Below are positions 8,525-20,682 of a stretch of 64,000 bases of DNA, piece after piece. How positions within the stretch are numbered: the stretch's first letter is position 1; every line of letters starts with the position of its first letter. The position numbers and the translations under genes are program-made. The stretch lies in contig OY720345.1 in NCBI GenBank assembly GCA_963082975.1, forward strand, positions 26,916,611 through 26,980,610, read 5' to 3'. This DNA comes from Labia minor. Taxonomy: Eukaryota; Arthropoda; Insecta; Dermaptera; Spongiphoridae. Under the pieces are notes generated by a model that had not been told where the DNA came from, made no database searches, and saw nothing but the letters and a program-made list of their open reading frames with translations.

Positions 8525-9825
8525 TACCGACCGACGATAGTAAGGGAGGTATTGTTTTCACACCAAATTTCACATGTGGAGATTTTTACATATCTCCACG
8601 AATCATGCATTTTCTAAACAGAAATAAGTTGACCTGTGGCCAGGTCCGAACCGACCGACGGTTTGAAATAAATTAATTTCCAGCTACAGAAACAATTTCA
8701 AATAATTTTCATATATCTATTAATGTAATAAAAAACAGATATGGATACATAAATAATAAATATAAACATTTTTAATTTTATTTTATTTATAATATATATG
8801 CAAGACCAGGCTGTGACGTCATGCATGGCTGGATGACGTCATATAATTTTAAATCAAGAAAAAACTAATAAATATGATTTTTTTCGAGGATAAAACCAAT
8901 ACAAAATGCATGATTCGTGGTGATATATAAAAAAATCTCCTTTGGTGTGAAAATAACCCTTTCCTTCCTATCGTCGATCGCTAATACTACCACTTCCGGT
9001 TTCCGGAATTGCACCAAAGTTGATCAATTCATCCCACTGATGCATTAAGTAAATATACCAAATTTCATCAAAATCGGTTGAGCCGTTCAGGCTGTACACA
9101 TCTATACGGACGGACAGACGGACGGACAGACGGACGGACGGACAGACGGACAGACATCATGCTAAAAATACTTTTTTCTGTTTAGAAAATGCATGATTCG
9201 TGGAGATATGTAAAAATCTCCACATGTGAAATTTGGTGTGAAAACAATACCTCCCTTACTATCGTCGGTCGGTAACCCTTACTATCGTCGGTCGGTAAAA
9301 AGTATTTTTAGCATGATGTCTGTCCGTCCGTCTGTCCGTCCGTATAGATGTGTACAGCCTGAACGGCTCAACCGATTTTGATGAAATTTGGTATATTTAC
9401 TTAATGCATCAGTGGGATGAATTGATCAACTTTTGGTGCAATTCCGGAAACCGGAAGTGGTAGTATTAGCGATCGACGATAGGAAGGAAAGGGTTATTTT
9501 CACACCAAAGGAGATTTTTTTATATATTACCACGAATCATGCATTTTGTATTGGTTTTATCCTCGAAAAAAATCATATTTATTAGTTTTTTTTTTATTTA
9601 AAATTATATGACGTCATCCAGCCATTCATGACGTCACAGCCTGGTCTTGCATATATATTATAAATAAAATAAAATTAAAAATGTTTATATTTATTATTTA
9701 TGTATCCATATCTGTTTTTTATTACATTAATAGATATATGAAAATTATTTGAAATTGTATCTGTAACTGGAAATTAATTTATTTCAAATCGTCGGTCGGT
9801 TCGGACCTGGCCACAGGTCAACTTA
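8525..9825 (+). mobile_element. DINE-like family A element (+), split by an inner copy
   Basis: The plus copy consists of 8525-8624 and 9299-9825, about 627 bp, and matches the uninterrupted copy at 48771-49432. Its traits are CCGACCGACG near the 5' end with the inverse CGTCGGTCGG near the 3' end, a central GTCC/GTCT microsatellite near 9323-9345, and a 3' hairpin GACCTGGCCACAGGTC followed by AACTTA. Subterminal inverted repeats, a central microsatellite and a 3' hairpin are traits of Helentron-derived DINE-1-like elements. I see no ORF. Confidence 0.7.
8625..9298 (-). mobile_element. Inner DINE-like family A element inserted in the same family
   Basis: Reads on the minus strand from TACCGACCGACGATAG at 9298 to CAGGTCAACTTA at 8625. 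It sits in an A-run of the plus copy (AACAGAAA|AAAGTATTTT) with no clear target duplication, as expected for Helitron-type insertion between identical bases. Its 5' end is duplicated: the first 23 bp (TACCGACC to AAGGGT) occur twice at 9298-9253. The microsatellite CGGACAGACGGA lies at 9107-9152. Confidence 0.7.
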
Positions 9826-9869
9826 TTTACATACATATAAAATAAATAAGCAGTGGTTGAGAATCTCTG

Positions 9870-10389
9870 TATTATTCAATAATTATTTTAATAATATAAT
9901 AATAATAATCACACAATCCAAATTACATTTACAATAAGCATATCTTCTACTTTATTATAACATGAATTATAGATTTTGTTATTAATGTTATTATTATTAT
10001 TATTTTATTATTATTATTAATCTTAAATTTAATTAACATGGCAAAACTCGATCATGTATATTATTTATATATATTATAATTAATTATATTAAAATAATAA
10101 TATTACTTTGAGCTAGTTTATACATTTATTCGCTAACTAGAAAACAAACTCTACTTCACTGGTGTTTTTAGGTTATAATTATGAAGGACAATTTGACTTG
10201 GAACCTAAAAATAATTGAACTTTCATATCCAAATAAATAATTATCACTTTTTTGATAATTAAACGGAAATTGAATATCTTTTAATTATTTATTAATATAA
10301 TAATAATAAATTCAATATAATATTTTAATTTTTTTAGATATACTTCACGCGCATTATGGGGGCAATACACACTTACTCTCAAACTCAAG
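9870..10389. other. AT-rich spacer with ATT-type simple repeats
   Basis: No gene recognised. Short ATT/TTA runs occur near 9890-9912 and 9985-10020. Confidence 0.5.
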
Positions 10390-10620
10390 TCCCAGGCCTG
10401 GAAAAGGAATTTCTCTTTAGTTGGGGTTTATGGGAACAAGATTCACCCAGCACACACCCATAATAAAAATTGGGTATCTACTTGAAATAAAAAGTAACAA
10501 TCTCCGATCAAGAAAATCAAGATAAAGATTGAGAGGATATATTGTACGGATCATAAAATGCCTCTACCCTGCTGAGGTGATGCTTGATACAGGCTGTCCT
10601 TTCAAAAGATAGATTTACAA
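10390..10620 (+). repeat. SINE-like fragment
   Basis: Shares with 39300-39508 (opposite strand) a segment with a Pol III B-box-like CTCAAGTCCCAGGCC, then a GGAA..TTTCT block, ACTTGAA.TAAAAAGTA, and CAAGAAAATCAAGAT. The similarity extends over about 200 bp. The 5' end with an A box is not visible here. The family resemblance to a tRNA-derived SINE is inference from the B box and copy number of two. Confidence 0.55.
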
Positions 10621-12603
10621 AAGTCAGAGGGTTTATTTTTTAATTTCAATATTTTAACAATGATATTTTCATTTTGATCACGTTACATGAATGCTGACAA
10701 AGATCATTACGAGTTTGTATTTTAGATAAATCACAATCAATATTAAATATGATATTGTCATTTTTGTGACTTGGGTGAGATTATTGAACTCTCGTTCAAT
10801 AGGATAGTATTTTACCACTGAACTATGAGCTTTTATAATAGAGAAGGATTATAAGATAAAGTTAAGAGTTCAATTTCATAAATCTAATTTCAGATAAATA
10901 ATATTTAATGATATTTATATTGGCTAATCGTGTTTTGCGTATATCAGCATATATATTATTTAATATCCTTCCTGATGGAAAAACTAAATTCAGAATAACA
11001 CATAAAAACAGGGAGGAAAGAAAAAAAATTGGACGAACAACGAAACAGTAAATGTGTCACCCATGTTGTTGTTGTCGGGTTGTTATTTTATTGGCTGGCT
11101 TGTTTTGCAAGATTCACTTGTCCGATAACAAAATATTAATTTAATCAACTCTTTTAATCTGGATTGGAAATGTTATCAGAACAAGCAAAAAAGAAAGCAG
11201 CTGACCAGCACAAAAATGTTTCAGCCAGGATATTGATTAATCATGTTGTTCAATAGATAAATTAGAAGAAAAAATATATAGGTGCTTTAAACATAGAATA
11301 AAATCTCAGTTGAAGAAAATTAAATAAATATCTCTTTATATTTATTAAGACTAATTTTAAAAAAAAATAAGAAAAAGTTATAAAAATAAGTTTTTCAATG
11401 AGAGAAAATATATTTTTGCCTGGAAAAAATGGAAGGGCTAAACATTTTTATCAGGTGGAGTTTAATACAATGTACTTGTGTCATTGAATATATTGTCAAT
11501 TTTATATCGTTATAAATTTAGCTATGATTTCTCTTTCTACGTACCTTAGATTTATATTTTTTAAAAATGAAAGATTTGCTCATAAATTTCATTTTTATTA
11601 TATAACATTAATTCTATCGAATCAAATTTAATATTTTTTTTTTATTTTTATAAAAAAAGGTTTATCGTTTGATTTTTAATGAACCTTTTAAATCTCTCAA
11701 CGTCCTTTTTCTTCATAGCCTTGCAGACCCATCAGTGTCTGACTGTGTTTGAACCAAGGGTTTTCTACCCCAGTTTTTGTGTTGGACATTTGAAACGCAT
11801 AATAAGCATGATGAATAAATGTTGTCTTTATAGAAATGTCTTAAACATTACAAGATATATATTTAGATTTATATATCGTAAAAAGTCTTTTGAAAGAAAG
11901 GAAGCATATCAATTTCTTTCAAAGTGAAAGGATTCATTTTCAAGTTGATATATATTGTATTTATATATAAATGGATCATTTACAAGTAATTACTTGATCA
12001 AATGGTATGTTATAAATTTATATTATATTATTATTAGAATAATAACAAGGTAATCTCAATGTGTGTTTTAAACAATTGTTTAAAATGATAGAAAATAATA
12101 TTAATCAACCATGAATATAAGTAAGGATTTAAGAACAAAAATTTAAAATAAATAATAAATTAAAATTATTTTAGAAATTAGGGGATATTTAATTTTGAAT
12201 AAATGAATAAATAACTCTAAATTATTTTGAAAGTAAATAGTAAAATTTATTCATTAAAAAATATGTCATAAAATCTTTTCCATTTTTTAATTTATTTAAT
12301 AATTTTTTAAGAAGAACACATTTTATAGTTTATTTTATTATTTAAAATATCAGAATATTTACATATTTTTAATTCATATATACATATAAGGTAAACCCGA
12401 GGGATATGACGCACAATTCGGGCTTTTGCTAAATCTTAATCGATAATACCTATTATCACATGATTCTTGGTGTTAATGGTACCTAGGCGTATTAGGTAAG
12501 AGTACTAAAATTTACAAAAATAAAAAAAAAAATAACTTTTCAGTGTCGTGATATTTCGGAGTCGGTGTGAGGGATATTGTTTACGGAAAATCACACCCAA
12601 AAT
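10621..12603. other. AT-rich stretch, no gene; one tRNA-like block
   Basis: No coding gene is supported. A tRNA-like sequence on the minus strand lies at 10767-10834 and is listed separately. The ORF at 11679-11927 has no recognisable domain and an AT-driven composition, so I treat it as chance. Confidence 0.5.
10767..10834 (-). repeat. tRNA-like sequence, likely SINE head or tRNA relic
   Basis: On the minus strand it reads GCTCATAGTTCAGTGGTAAA with an A box (TAGTTCAGTGG), then a B-box-like GAGTTCAATAATC about 33 bases later. It does not fold into a complete tRNA that I can verify, so it is a relic or part of a SINE. Confidence 0.45.
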
Positions 12604-12791
12604 TTCCATTTTCTTCTCAAATTACGAGGTAGTATGATATTAAGGGATGTCTAACAAAAACTAAAAGATCCAGGTGGTTCAAATTTCGACAGGAGTCAGC
12701 TGATGGTTGCATGCTGACAGGAACAGTGTTGCCATTTCATTTAATAGACGGGAAATTCAAAAAGTCACCGACTTATTGATCTGCCCTCGTA
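12604..12791 (-). mobile_element. One end of a mariner element
   Basis: The right end read inward is TACGAGGGCAGATCAATAAG, the terminus of the mariner family also seen at 52236-52619. The interior, with AACAAAAACTAAAAGA and GTCAGCTGATGGTTGC, matches 37862-37970. Only about 190 bp survive. Confidence 0.7.
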
Positions 12792-14563
12792 CCATTTGTT
12801 CTTGTTAAACGAAAGCAATTTATTATTCTTTTTGTTTTTAGGAACAGGGAAAAATACGGGGCAATATGTGGTGAATAAGGAGACTAGAGGAAGACATTAT
12901 AGGTTGTTTTTAATGAAAAATTCACGAATCAGCAATTAAATTTATATAGATTTATGAATTTTGTTTTAAATCTAGGTGTTTTTTAACTGTTTAACAGAGT
13001 GAGTTTAACCTATAAAAATAGTTAACTTTATAAATTATTCCTTTCACTTTTTTCTCTCCTTTTCTTGGTACTGGAAGAGCGATCTTCAAACTTTCAAAAG
13101 TTTCTTAGTAACCATATAGTAAATTCATCAGAAATATTGAGGAACTTTATATTCCATATAGATTATATAAATTCTCTAATCGATTAATTATAAAAAAGAT
13201 ATCACGGACATAAATAAACATCATAAATTTATTTATTTCAGCTAACAAGAGACTAAACATATACATATAGTCATGTTTACCTACACAACAAAGAAAAGTT
13301 CGTTCAAAACAGACAACGCGCCAAATTACAAAATTCTAATTAATTTTAAACGCAACTTGGATATATTAGTATATCTTTATTTCCCCTCCAATAGTTACCA
13401 AGTTTACTGAGAATAAATGATTCATTTTTTTTATGTTTATTTGTTTATAAATATAATCTTGTTGCCCTAAATTTCTGGAGCCATTGTATTTTTTCAGAAC
13501 AATGCTGGTAATTTAATATGAAATAATGGTTAAATAAAAAAATTACTGTATGTTATTAGAGGGGTGAATATTGTGATAAATAAAAAAAAAATAATAAAAT
13601 TATATCTCTATTTTTTTATACCCTTAAATTATTTATAAAATTTTAGTGTCAGCTTTTGAAATCTAACATTCTGTTTATCATATCTATTGCTTACAAATAA
13701 TTAAATTAAATTTCAATTAAATAAAAAATATAAAGAAAGGAATTTTTTTTGTTTACAAATAAATCAATTTTATTTTTCCATTTTTACCACTTAGCAAGTG
13801 GTTTAATGTCAAAACATTTTATTTTTATTTAAGGGATAAACTTTAAGGTTTAATCATAAATAGCGAATGATGGCAGTCGAGGGTGGTATTCGTCCTGTGC
13901 CTCCCTTAGCGGATATAATCCACGTTTATGTCATTCCTATAAAATTTAAAGTGAGAAGTTGACTTGCCTCTTGCTCATTTTTGTAACCACCACCTGTTTA
14001 TGGAATTTGAAAAAAAATCAATAGGGAAATGGTGGTAGGGGGACATAATAAAAAAAACAACAACACTCCCACACTCAAATAGGATAAAAAGTAGAATGAA
14101 TGGAAAATTACTCGTCAGTGGACACAAATGTATAAATCCTCTTTTGCTTTTATTTAGTACACATAACAGGATGGAGACGATTTCAATCCGGTTCTTGAAA
14201 TGTCAAAGGGAGGTGTGGGGTGGAGAAATGAAACGAATGGAGAATAAATAATATGACATTCAATTTAATTATGAAAACAATTATTGTCCTTCACTTCGAA
14301 CTTTACTTTACTTATATTATATTTTCATTAAAATAATATTTTTTTTTTTTATTTTTTAAATTTTATAAATAATTTTTTAGTAATTATTATTTATATATAA
14401 ATAACAAAAAATTTACTTATAATATTTTTATTAAATAACAAAAAAAAAACCTTTAGTTTTTTTATTATATTTTGAATTGCTATCAGCATATCAAAATTAA
14501 TGAGTTTTTTAAAATACAGTTTATCTTTTATTTTTTTATTTAGATATATGCGGTGTCTTAACG
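12792..14563. other. AT-rich stretch without recognised gene
   Basis: No ORF with a domain. A somewhat GC-richer piece lies at 13860-14250 but no exon can be defined in it. Confidence 0.5.
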
Positions 14564-14743
14564 TGTTTTAACGCTTTATAAAATTTAGTATATTAAACTT
14601 ACCGTGATAAATGATAAGTCAAATGAAAAAGCAACTCAAACAGTTTCAGCCGCAATTCGCTAGACAGCCCTACGCATTACGATTACGAGATTGTTTAAAC
14701 GCCAGTGTGCCCGATCGCTAGATTGGCCGAATGGGGCCTTATG

Positions 14744-15202
14744 ACAAAGCTCGTTATGCCTAGCCTCCATGTGATTTCTACCTTTCGAGCTTCATCAAGG
14801 ATTGCGTGTAAGTGCCTCCGCTACCAGCAGACCTCCATGAATTAACACACTATTAGCGGGGCGGGTATTTGTACCCGTTGCGGGGACTGCCACTTATAAG
14901 CGGGGCGGGTATTTATACCCGTTGCCACTTATATGAGGGATATATATTAGTTATCGTTTAACATAAGTAATTTTAAGTGACACAAGGGAAAATATATATT
15001 ATATAAGTGGCAACGGGTATAAATACCCGCCCCGCTTATAAGTGGCAGTCCCCGCAACGGGTACAAATACCCGCCCCGCTCATAGTGTGTTAAGAAACAG
15101 GATTATAGCAGCTGTTATACTGATAAAACACAGTGATGGGAAAGAACTAAATTATAGACTTGATGTAAGCCGTGTGTCAAATGGTGCTCACATTGAACAC
15201 TT
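14744..15202 (+). pseudogene. Transposase C-terminal fragment, interrupted by a TTAA MITE
   Basis: The plus strand encodes CDFYLSSFIKDCV, a stop, then VPPLPADLHEL up to 14845. After the MITE it continues RNRIIAAV, later LNYRLDVSRVSNGAHIEHL and a stop. Ending in NGAHIEHL is typical of IS630/Tc1-type arthropod transposases whose N-terminus is a DUF4817-like helix-turn-helix. The GAA-TTA-AGA codons rejoin in frame if the MITE and one TTAA are removed. An in-frame stop and the missing N-terminus make it a dead fragment. Confidence 0.7.
14846..15089. mobile_element. TTAA-flanked palindromic MITE, piggyBac-type
   Basis: Flanked by TTAA at 14842-14845 and 15090-15093. The two arms are near-perfect inverted repeats starting CACACTATTAGCGGGGCGGG and CACACTATGAGCGGGGCGGG. 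Each arm carries the module GCGGGGCGGGTATTTRTACC twice, separated by CCACTTATA. TTAA target duplication is the hallmark of the piggyBac superfamily. No ORF. A second copy lies at 25270-25469. Confidence 0.85.
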
Positions 15203-15298
15203 ATAAGGTTCTTCGTAAAACTGTTCGAGTTACTCTTTCATTTGACATATCATTTTTCTATTAGTTTAATGTACTAAATATTATAAAGGGTAAAAACT

Positions 15299-16448
15299 CC
15301 GATATTCTTTTAGAGACACCCCGATTAGGAATATCTATAATTAAGTAATATAATATATATTTATATATATTCAATTTACCTCGAGTTCCTCTAAAACACA
15401 CTATCTTTGGTGATCTTTGACTTGAAAATTTGTACTTTTTATCTTGTAAGAATCGATTATCATTGTAAGTCTTCTAAACAATCAATATTACGAAATTTTT
15501 ACTTTAAATCAAGAAAAAAGATATCTGATCAAACGTCACAAAATAATTTTTAATTTGGGAAACCATTAAAATAAAAATAATATATTTTATATTTTTTTAA
15601 AAATTTGTTTAGGATATATTTGTTATTTTATTTTATTTCAAAAAAAATTAATAATAGATATTTTAAGTAATTTTGTTTCACCTAATACCATTAATATCAG
15701 TAAAGAGTTTTAAATTAATTTTAAGGGACTTATATTATATATAGATATGTCATTTTATTTTAATTAGAAATTTCACTCTTATAATCCTATTTGAAAGTTT
15801 AGAGAAATTTCTTTATGAAATTTCAATCACTACTAATATTTCCATCTTTTAGACCCAATATTTTCTCTGTCCGATAAATTCCTTTCCAAAATACAAATAG
15901 GAATTTTTGTTTACAGACATAATTTTTAATAAATCGTCACAAGGTAATATCATTATATTCTCAATTAATAAAATTTAAGATATTCTAGCAAATCCTCCCT
16001 GGAATGTGTTGCAAATTGTAGGGTTTTTAAGCTGACTTGGTTTATGGATGAGTTAAATATGAACTTGAAAGGATGCACTAATAAATGAAGTTACTTTGAT
16101 GGTACTTTTTGATACTAGCACCACCCACACACACTTGATAAGATTAAGACAGAAAAGTCATCGAATAACTTGAAAAGTTACTAGTGAATTAAAATTTTTA
16201 AATTATTTTTTAAATAGATTATAAAATTTTAAGTATTAATAGAGCAATATCTGTTTTTAAGTGGTTAGTTATTAACACCCGCCATACTATACCTATAATG
16301 GTATTTTTTCTAGTTATATAAATTAAATTTATAAAATTTAACAAATAGGATATGAAAAAAATAATAAATAAATTAAAATTATATTTGTTTGGAAGGGTTT
16401 TTTGACTTGGCTTTATTTTTTTTTTAAATAATGAACATTTGCAAGATT
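15299..16448. other. AT-rich stretch without recognised gene
   Basis: Nothing beyond simple A/T runs is visible. Confidence 0.5.
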
Positions 16449-16549
16449 TATTAGTGGGTCTTTCAAATTAAAATCTAATATGTGGCGTTTGACTAGGAAA
16501 ATTTGGATCTAAATTTGAAATTTTCATTATTATTCGATTCTCATAATAT

Positions 16550-16840
16550 TAAGGGTTGAAACTAAGGCACAATCCAATAGACTACCAAGGATATTAAATG
16601 TAATTTAGAGGGGCCTTAGGGAAATCAAGATCGTATATGAGTGCATTCGTATTAGCAAACTCGAGGATGCTCCTCTTTGTTTCAGGAGGAAACGTCCACT
16701 GCATAAACCAGAGTCACCTGTGCACCAAATGCAACCTGCAGGAAAGGGAGGATTTGAATCATCTGATATTTTGGTGTTTAAATGATAGGAATTTATTAAT
16801 TAATTACTACTTTAAAGAATTCAATTGGCAAATTATATAA
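16550..16840 (+). pseudogene. LINE reverse transcriptase C-terminal fragment, Jockey-like
   Basis: The frame from 16637 encodes FVLANSRM and then the zinc-binding motif CTKCNLQEREDLNHLIFWC (CX2CX9HX4C). This motif closes the ORF2 of Jockey-type LINEs. The upstream codons are degenerate, and no reverse transcriptase core is present. The fragment is a 5'-truncated, decayed insertion. Exact limits are uncertain. Confidence 0.6.
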
Positions 16841-17785
16841 AAAAAAAACGTAAACAAAAATAAACAAGATCCCTCTATACTTTTTTGTCTGGGTGTGTGG
16901 GAAAGGGAACGGATATATATATACGAGATACATAATAATACATATTGAGATTAGAATATATTTTACTGAGTCAGCCAAGTTTTAACCCTTTCTTACCTTA
17001 TTCTATAGCTTTACAAAAGAGGTGGTCAGAGATTACAGACTGCCCCAAATTAATTGAACTTATATAGATGTTAGAAGCATTCTAGCATACCACATTAAGT
17101 TCATACAATAATAGGATGTCGTTATAGTTAGACGAGGGATAATAATAATAATAATGAATTAATTAAGACCAGATAATATCAAACGCCACGTTATAGTGGC
17201 GTGATTCTCTTCATTGAAGAAGAATCATCATTGGACAGAAGCAGAAATTCTCATACATCAATCTAATCGGCGCACTCAGGCTATAAGTAAGTAAATATTA
17301 TTCTATTAAAGGATGGCTTAAAAATAAAAAAAAAATATTACACGTGCAGAAAATAAAGAAAAAAAAAACAATTTATGATAAAAATGGTTTTAAATTTTTC
17401 TGTAAATTAAAATTTATAATGAAGTTATTTAATATTAACTTTTATTTTATAATTATTGTCAACAAATTACTCTAGTTTTTTAAAATTTTAACGAAATATT
17501 TAGTGTGGGAGTAAAAATTTTGACAGAAAAAAAGAGGTAAACTTATATATAAATAGCCTTTGGCGCTCTTTGCACCTGGACAGGGGGCTCTGCCCCCTGT
17601 ACCCACCGAAGTAGTATATAGTATTTGGTTGAAAGACAAAGGTTTTCATCAATTTTGTTTCAATCAGTTTATTAAAACATTCATTTCTTTTTGTGTTTTT
17701 ATTTAAAATATATTTTAATTTAATAAGTAATTAATTATATATTATTATTGTATTTGCTATATCTATCTATCTATCTCTGTGCCTC
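16841..17785. other. AT-rich stretch with two hairpins
   Basis: CGCCACGTTATAGTGGCG near 17185 is a 6-bp-stem hairpin. A second, GC-rich one at 17581-17599 (CAGGGGGCTCTGCCCCCTG) sits in a short GC-rich block 17558-17612. No gene recognised. Confidence 0.55.
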
Positions 17786-18400
17786 TACGGATCTCGAAAG
17801 ATTTTGGCGAAGCAACCCCATTTCTCCAAGTATCCCAATCCTGAGCTATAACCATCCAACTTCTACCATGTCCCCTCGTCCCTTCCTAAATTTTCTATCC
17901 ACCACGTCCTTGGTCTTCCAGCAGATGTTTCCCAATTGATTTTTCCCTAATACGAGGGTGGTCTGAAAAGTTTCCGACCTGACCAAGAAAATGGATGTTT
18001 TTCATTTTTTTTTTTTTGCTATATTTTTCAACATAATCTCCATCAACACTGATACAGTTCCCATAACGGTGTTCTAATTAATTTAATTAATTTAATTAAT
18101 TAATAATTTTTTAATTAATTAATTAAATTTGATTTAATTTAAGTCTCATCAACAGTTATAAATCGACGCAAAAATTCGTTTGGATTACGCCTACAGCCCC
18201 AAATTGTCGTTAGAAATGGTTTTTCGAAGCAATTTTTGGTCTAACGTTGGGAAATGCGGCACCAACGTTGCACACATTAAAATAAAACAAAAAAAAAATT
18301 GAAAAACATCATTTTTCTTGGCCAGGTCGGAAACTCTTCAGACCACCCTCGTATATTTTTCGCCAATCTTTCCTCTTCCATTTTAGCCCTTAATTAATTT
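17786..18400 (-). mobile_element. RTE-like LINE 3' fragment, split by a mariner
   Basis: On the minus strand the sequence matches the RTE-like tails at 47094-47440 and 53690-54062, including the AACCATCCAACTTCTACCAT region and the 3' edge near CTCGAAAGATTTTGG. The piece 18354-18400 (TTTTTCGCCAATCTTTCCTC) continues it beyond the mariner at 17951-18353. No intact ORF. Confidence 0.6.
17951..18353 (-). mobile_element. Internally deleted mariner element
   Basis: The ends are TACGAGGGTGGTCTGAAAAG and, read inward, TACGAGGGTGGTCTGAAGAG, with the TA target. The minus strand encodes a transposase scrap, NPNEFLRRFITVDE, the region before the second catalytic Asp in mariner. Most of the ORF is gone, and an AATTAATTAA low-complexity tract near 18075-18130 has replaced part of it. 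The same family is at 30877-31340. Confidence 0.85.
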
Positions 18401-18652
18401 CTGCGGTTATGGATTAGATATTAATAAAATTTATAGCCTATGTAAAAATAAAGGAATATAAGAATATTGTGATCTAATTTCATAGAAATCGGTTTAGCCA
18501 ATTTTTAGTCTATACCATCCTTATTTTCCGGACAGGCATGAAAAATTCTAAAATCACTTTTGGATTCTAGAGGTCATGAAATGCGAAGTTATGCAAAAAA
18601 ATTTTAAATTCTGATCAATGTGCAGACAAAAACCTTTTTATATAGATATATT

Positions 18653-18687
<35 letters not shown>

Positions 18688-20682
18688 CTTATTTTCCTTT
18701 TTTACCATTACATTAAAATTTTAAATTATTTTTACCTAGGACTAAGGTTATCTTTTTCTTTTTTTTTAAAAAAAAAAAAAAGTTTTTGATAAAATTTTAA
18801 AGAAACCGGAACAAGTTGATTATTGGAGATCAAAAGAGGCGAATATATAATATGAATAATGTACGGGATAAATGAAAGAGGGCAGATGCGATATTATTAA
18901 GGGAATTCTTTAAAGTGAACGTAGACGTTGTGTTGAAGGAAAGATGGAGTGGGAAAGGTAGTGAGTGAGCCCGTGACCCTGTCACACTATGAAAGGAATT
19001 TGTAAAGATATTTCAAACTCATGAAAAGGAATGTGGGAGATGTTTTACACAGAGCTGCCATGGATTTTCATTCAATTCGTTGAAACAGGACAGGAAGAAG
19101 CAATTGAAAACGGATACAGCCCAACTTCGTCAAGACATCCTACAATTTATATATATATATATTTTCCAATCAACAAAATTTCATTAGTTTTCTTTTTTTT
19201 ATTATATTAATAAATAATAAAGAAAATAATATCATATTTAATCGATAGAGTTTTGTATTTTTTATTCTTTTCATTTTTACATTTAAGAAAAAAATATAAG
19301 ATATGAGTGCAATTTGGGTAGAAAATAATGTAATTATATTAATTTGAATAAAAAGACGTGTGTTGCAGATTGTCTGGCTTTCAGGGGTTTAAATTTTTTT
19401 TTTTAATTTTACAACCAAAAATAAAACAAATATGATATTTTATAATAAACTTAAAGTGAAATAATTTATTATAATAATTTAATAAAAACTCAAATTTAAA
19501 CAATTAAATACTTAAAAAGAATAGCAATTTTTTTAATGAATTGGAGAAGGGATTAAATCTTGCTAAGAATATAAAAACAAATTTATAATGTATTAATCAC
19601 TGAACATTATATTATAAATAATCAATTAATTTATCAATTATCAATATATATTAGTATTCATTACAACAATATATTATTTTACAAATAGTTAAATTTATAA
19701 AATGAAAACATATTACAGAAAATAATAAAGAAATCAAAAAATTAAAATTTTAACAAGAATATAATTTTTTTAAAGAAGGCATAAATCATTCAATTATTTA
19801 TGTGACTAATACTTTAATTTCCATAAAATTTATAAAATTCTTTCATTTTATTAAAATACTAATTTTTGTTTCAACCTATTAACCTATTTTTCCTTCGTAA
19901 CACTAACAAATAAATTTCATTTTAATAAGCAATTTATATTTACAAAAAATAAATTCGTTTTTGTTTTTATTTTTATTATTAAAAAAAATCCAATGTTAAT
20001 ATTAATCCTCTATATGAATATCAAGGGCCTTTTAAATAGAACGAAGTGAACGCCGATAATTTATTTATGAGCATTAGAAGAAAAGCTTTTTTTTACACTA
20101 ATACATTTTTCATTTTTTTTTTCTTCATTGAATTATGGATTTTATGAAGAGACCCGCTTCAACTTTTAACTAAAGTATCTCTCAGAATGATATTTTTCGT
20201 TATATAATGTATATCTATATCTGTATATATATATATATATATATATTCTAAAATTCCAGTTAAAAGATGAAATCTTACATCTATATTTTCTTTTTCCCTC
20301 ATATAAACAGATAAAACTTAAAAAGTTCAATATTCTTTTTGAACATTTTTATATATTTATTATTCTCTATCTTGTCTCACTAAATATGGTTTGATTTCTC
20401 TTTTAAAAATAAAAGAGAGCAAAAAAAAAAATACTTTGTTACGATTTTTGGCTTATCTTCAAATTTTATTATCTAAAGATAAATGGACAATTAAGAATTC
20501 TACTAGCTGATTATTTAGACTATTTAGACATTAATAAACTTAATGGTAGTTTAAGAGTTCTAATTGCGATAAACTCCATTAAAACTGTTTAATATAATTA
20601 TTTCATTATTGTTTTGTTTGTGTTTTTTTTAAATTTGATAATATGAAATTTGAAATTTGAAGAAAGGGGAGACAAAAAAAAA
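18401..20682. other. AT-rich stretch without recognised gene
   Basis: Simple repeats: (TA)n/(GA)n at 18651-18688, (AT)n near 20225-20246. A moderately GC-richer piece at 18860-19140 shows no definable exon. Confidence 0.5.

Larger units (their letters stand above)
8362..9869 (-). mobile_element. hAT element interrupted by a nested DINE-like pair
   Basis: The outer ends, read inward, are CAGAGGTCGGTAACC at 8362 and CAGAGATTCTCAACC at 9869. The stretch 8463-8515, with GAGCCTGATCGCAAAAACAT, matches in reverse orientation the inside of the hAT copy at 57711-57989, so this is the same family. Only about 160 bp of hAT remains on the left and 44 bp on the right of the insert at 8525-9825. Confidence 0.65.
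14564..15298 (+). mobile_element. Tc1/IS630-type DNA transposon remnant
   Basis: Terminal inverted repeats of about 75 bp: the left reads CTTTATAAAATTTAGTATAT, then AAATGAAAAAGCAACTC and AACAGTTT. The right arm, read inward, gives CTTTATAATATTTAGTACAT and AAATGAAAGAGTAACTCGAA. The body holds the C-terminal part of a transposase (see next entry). A 244-bp TTAA MITE sits in its coding part. Confidence 0.75.
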
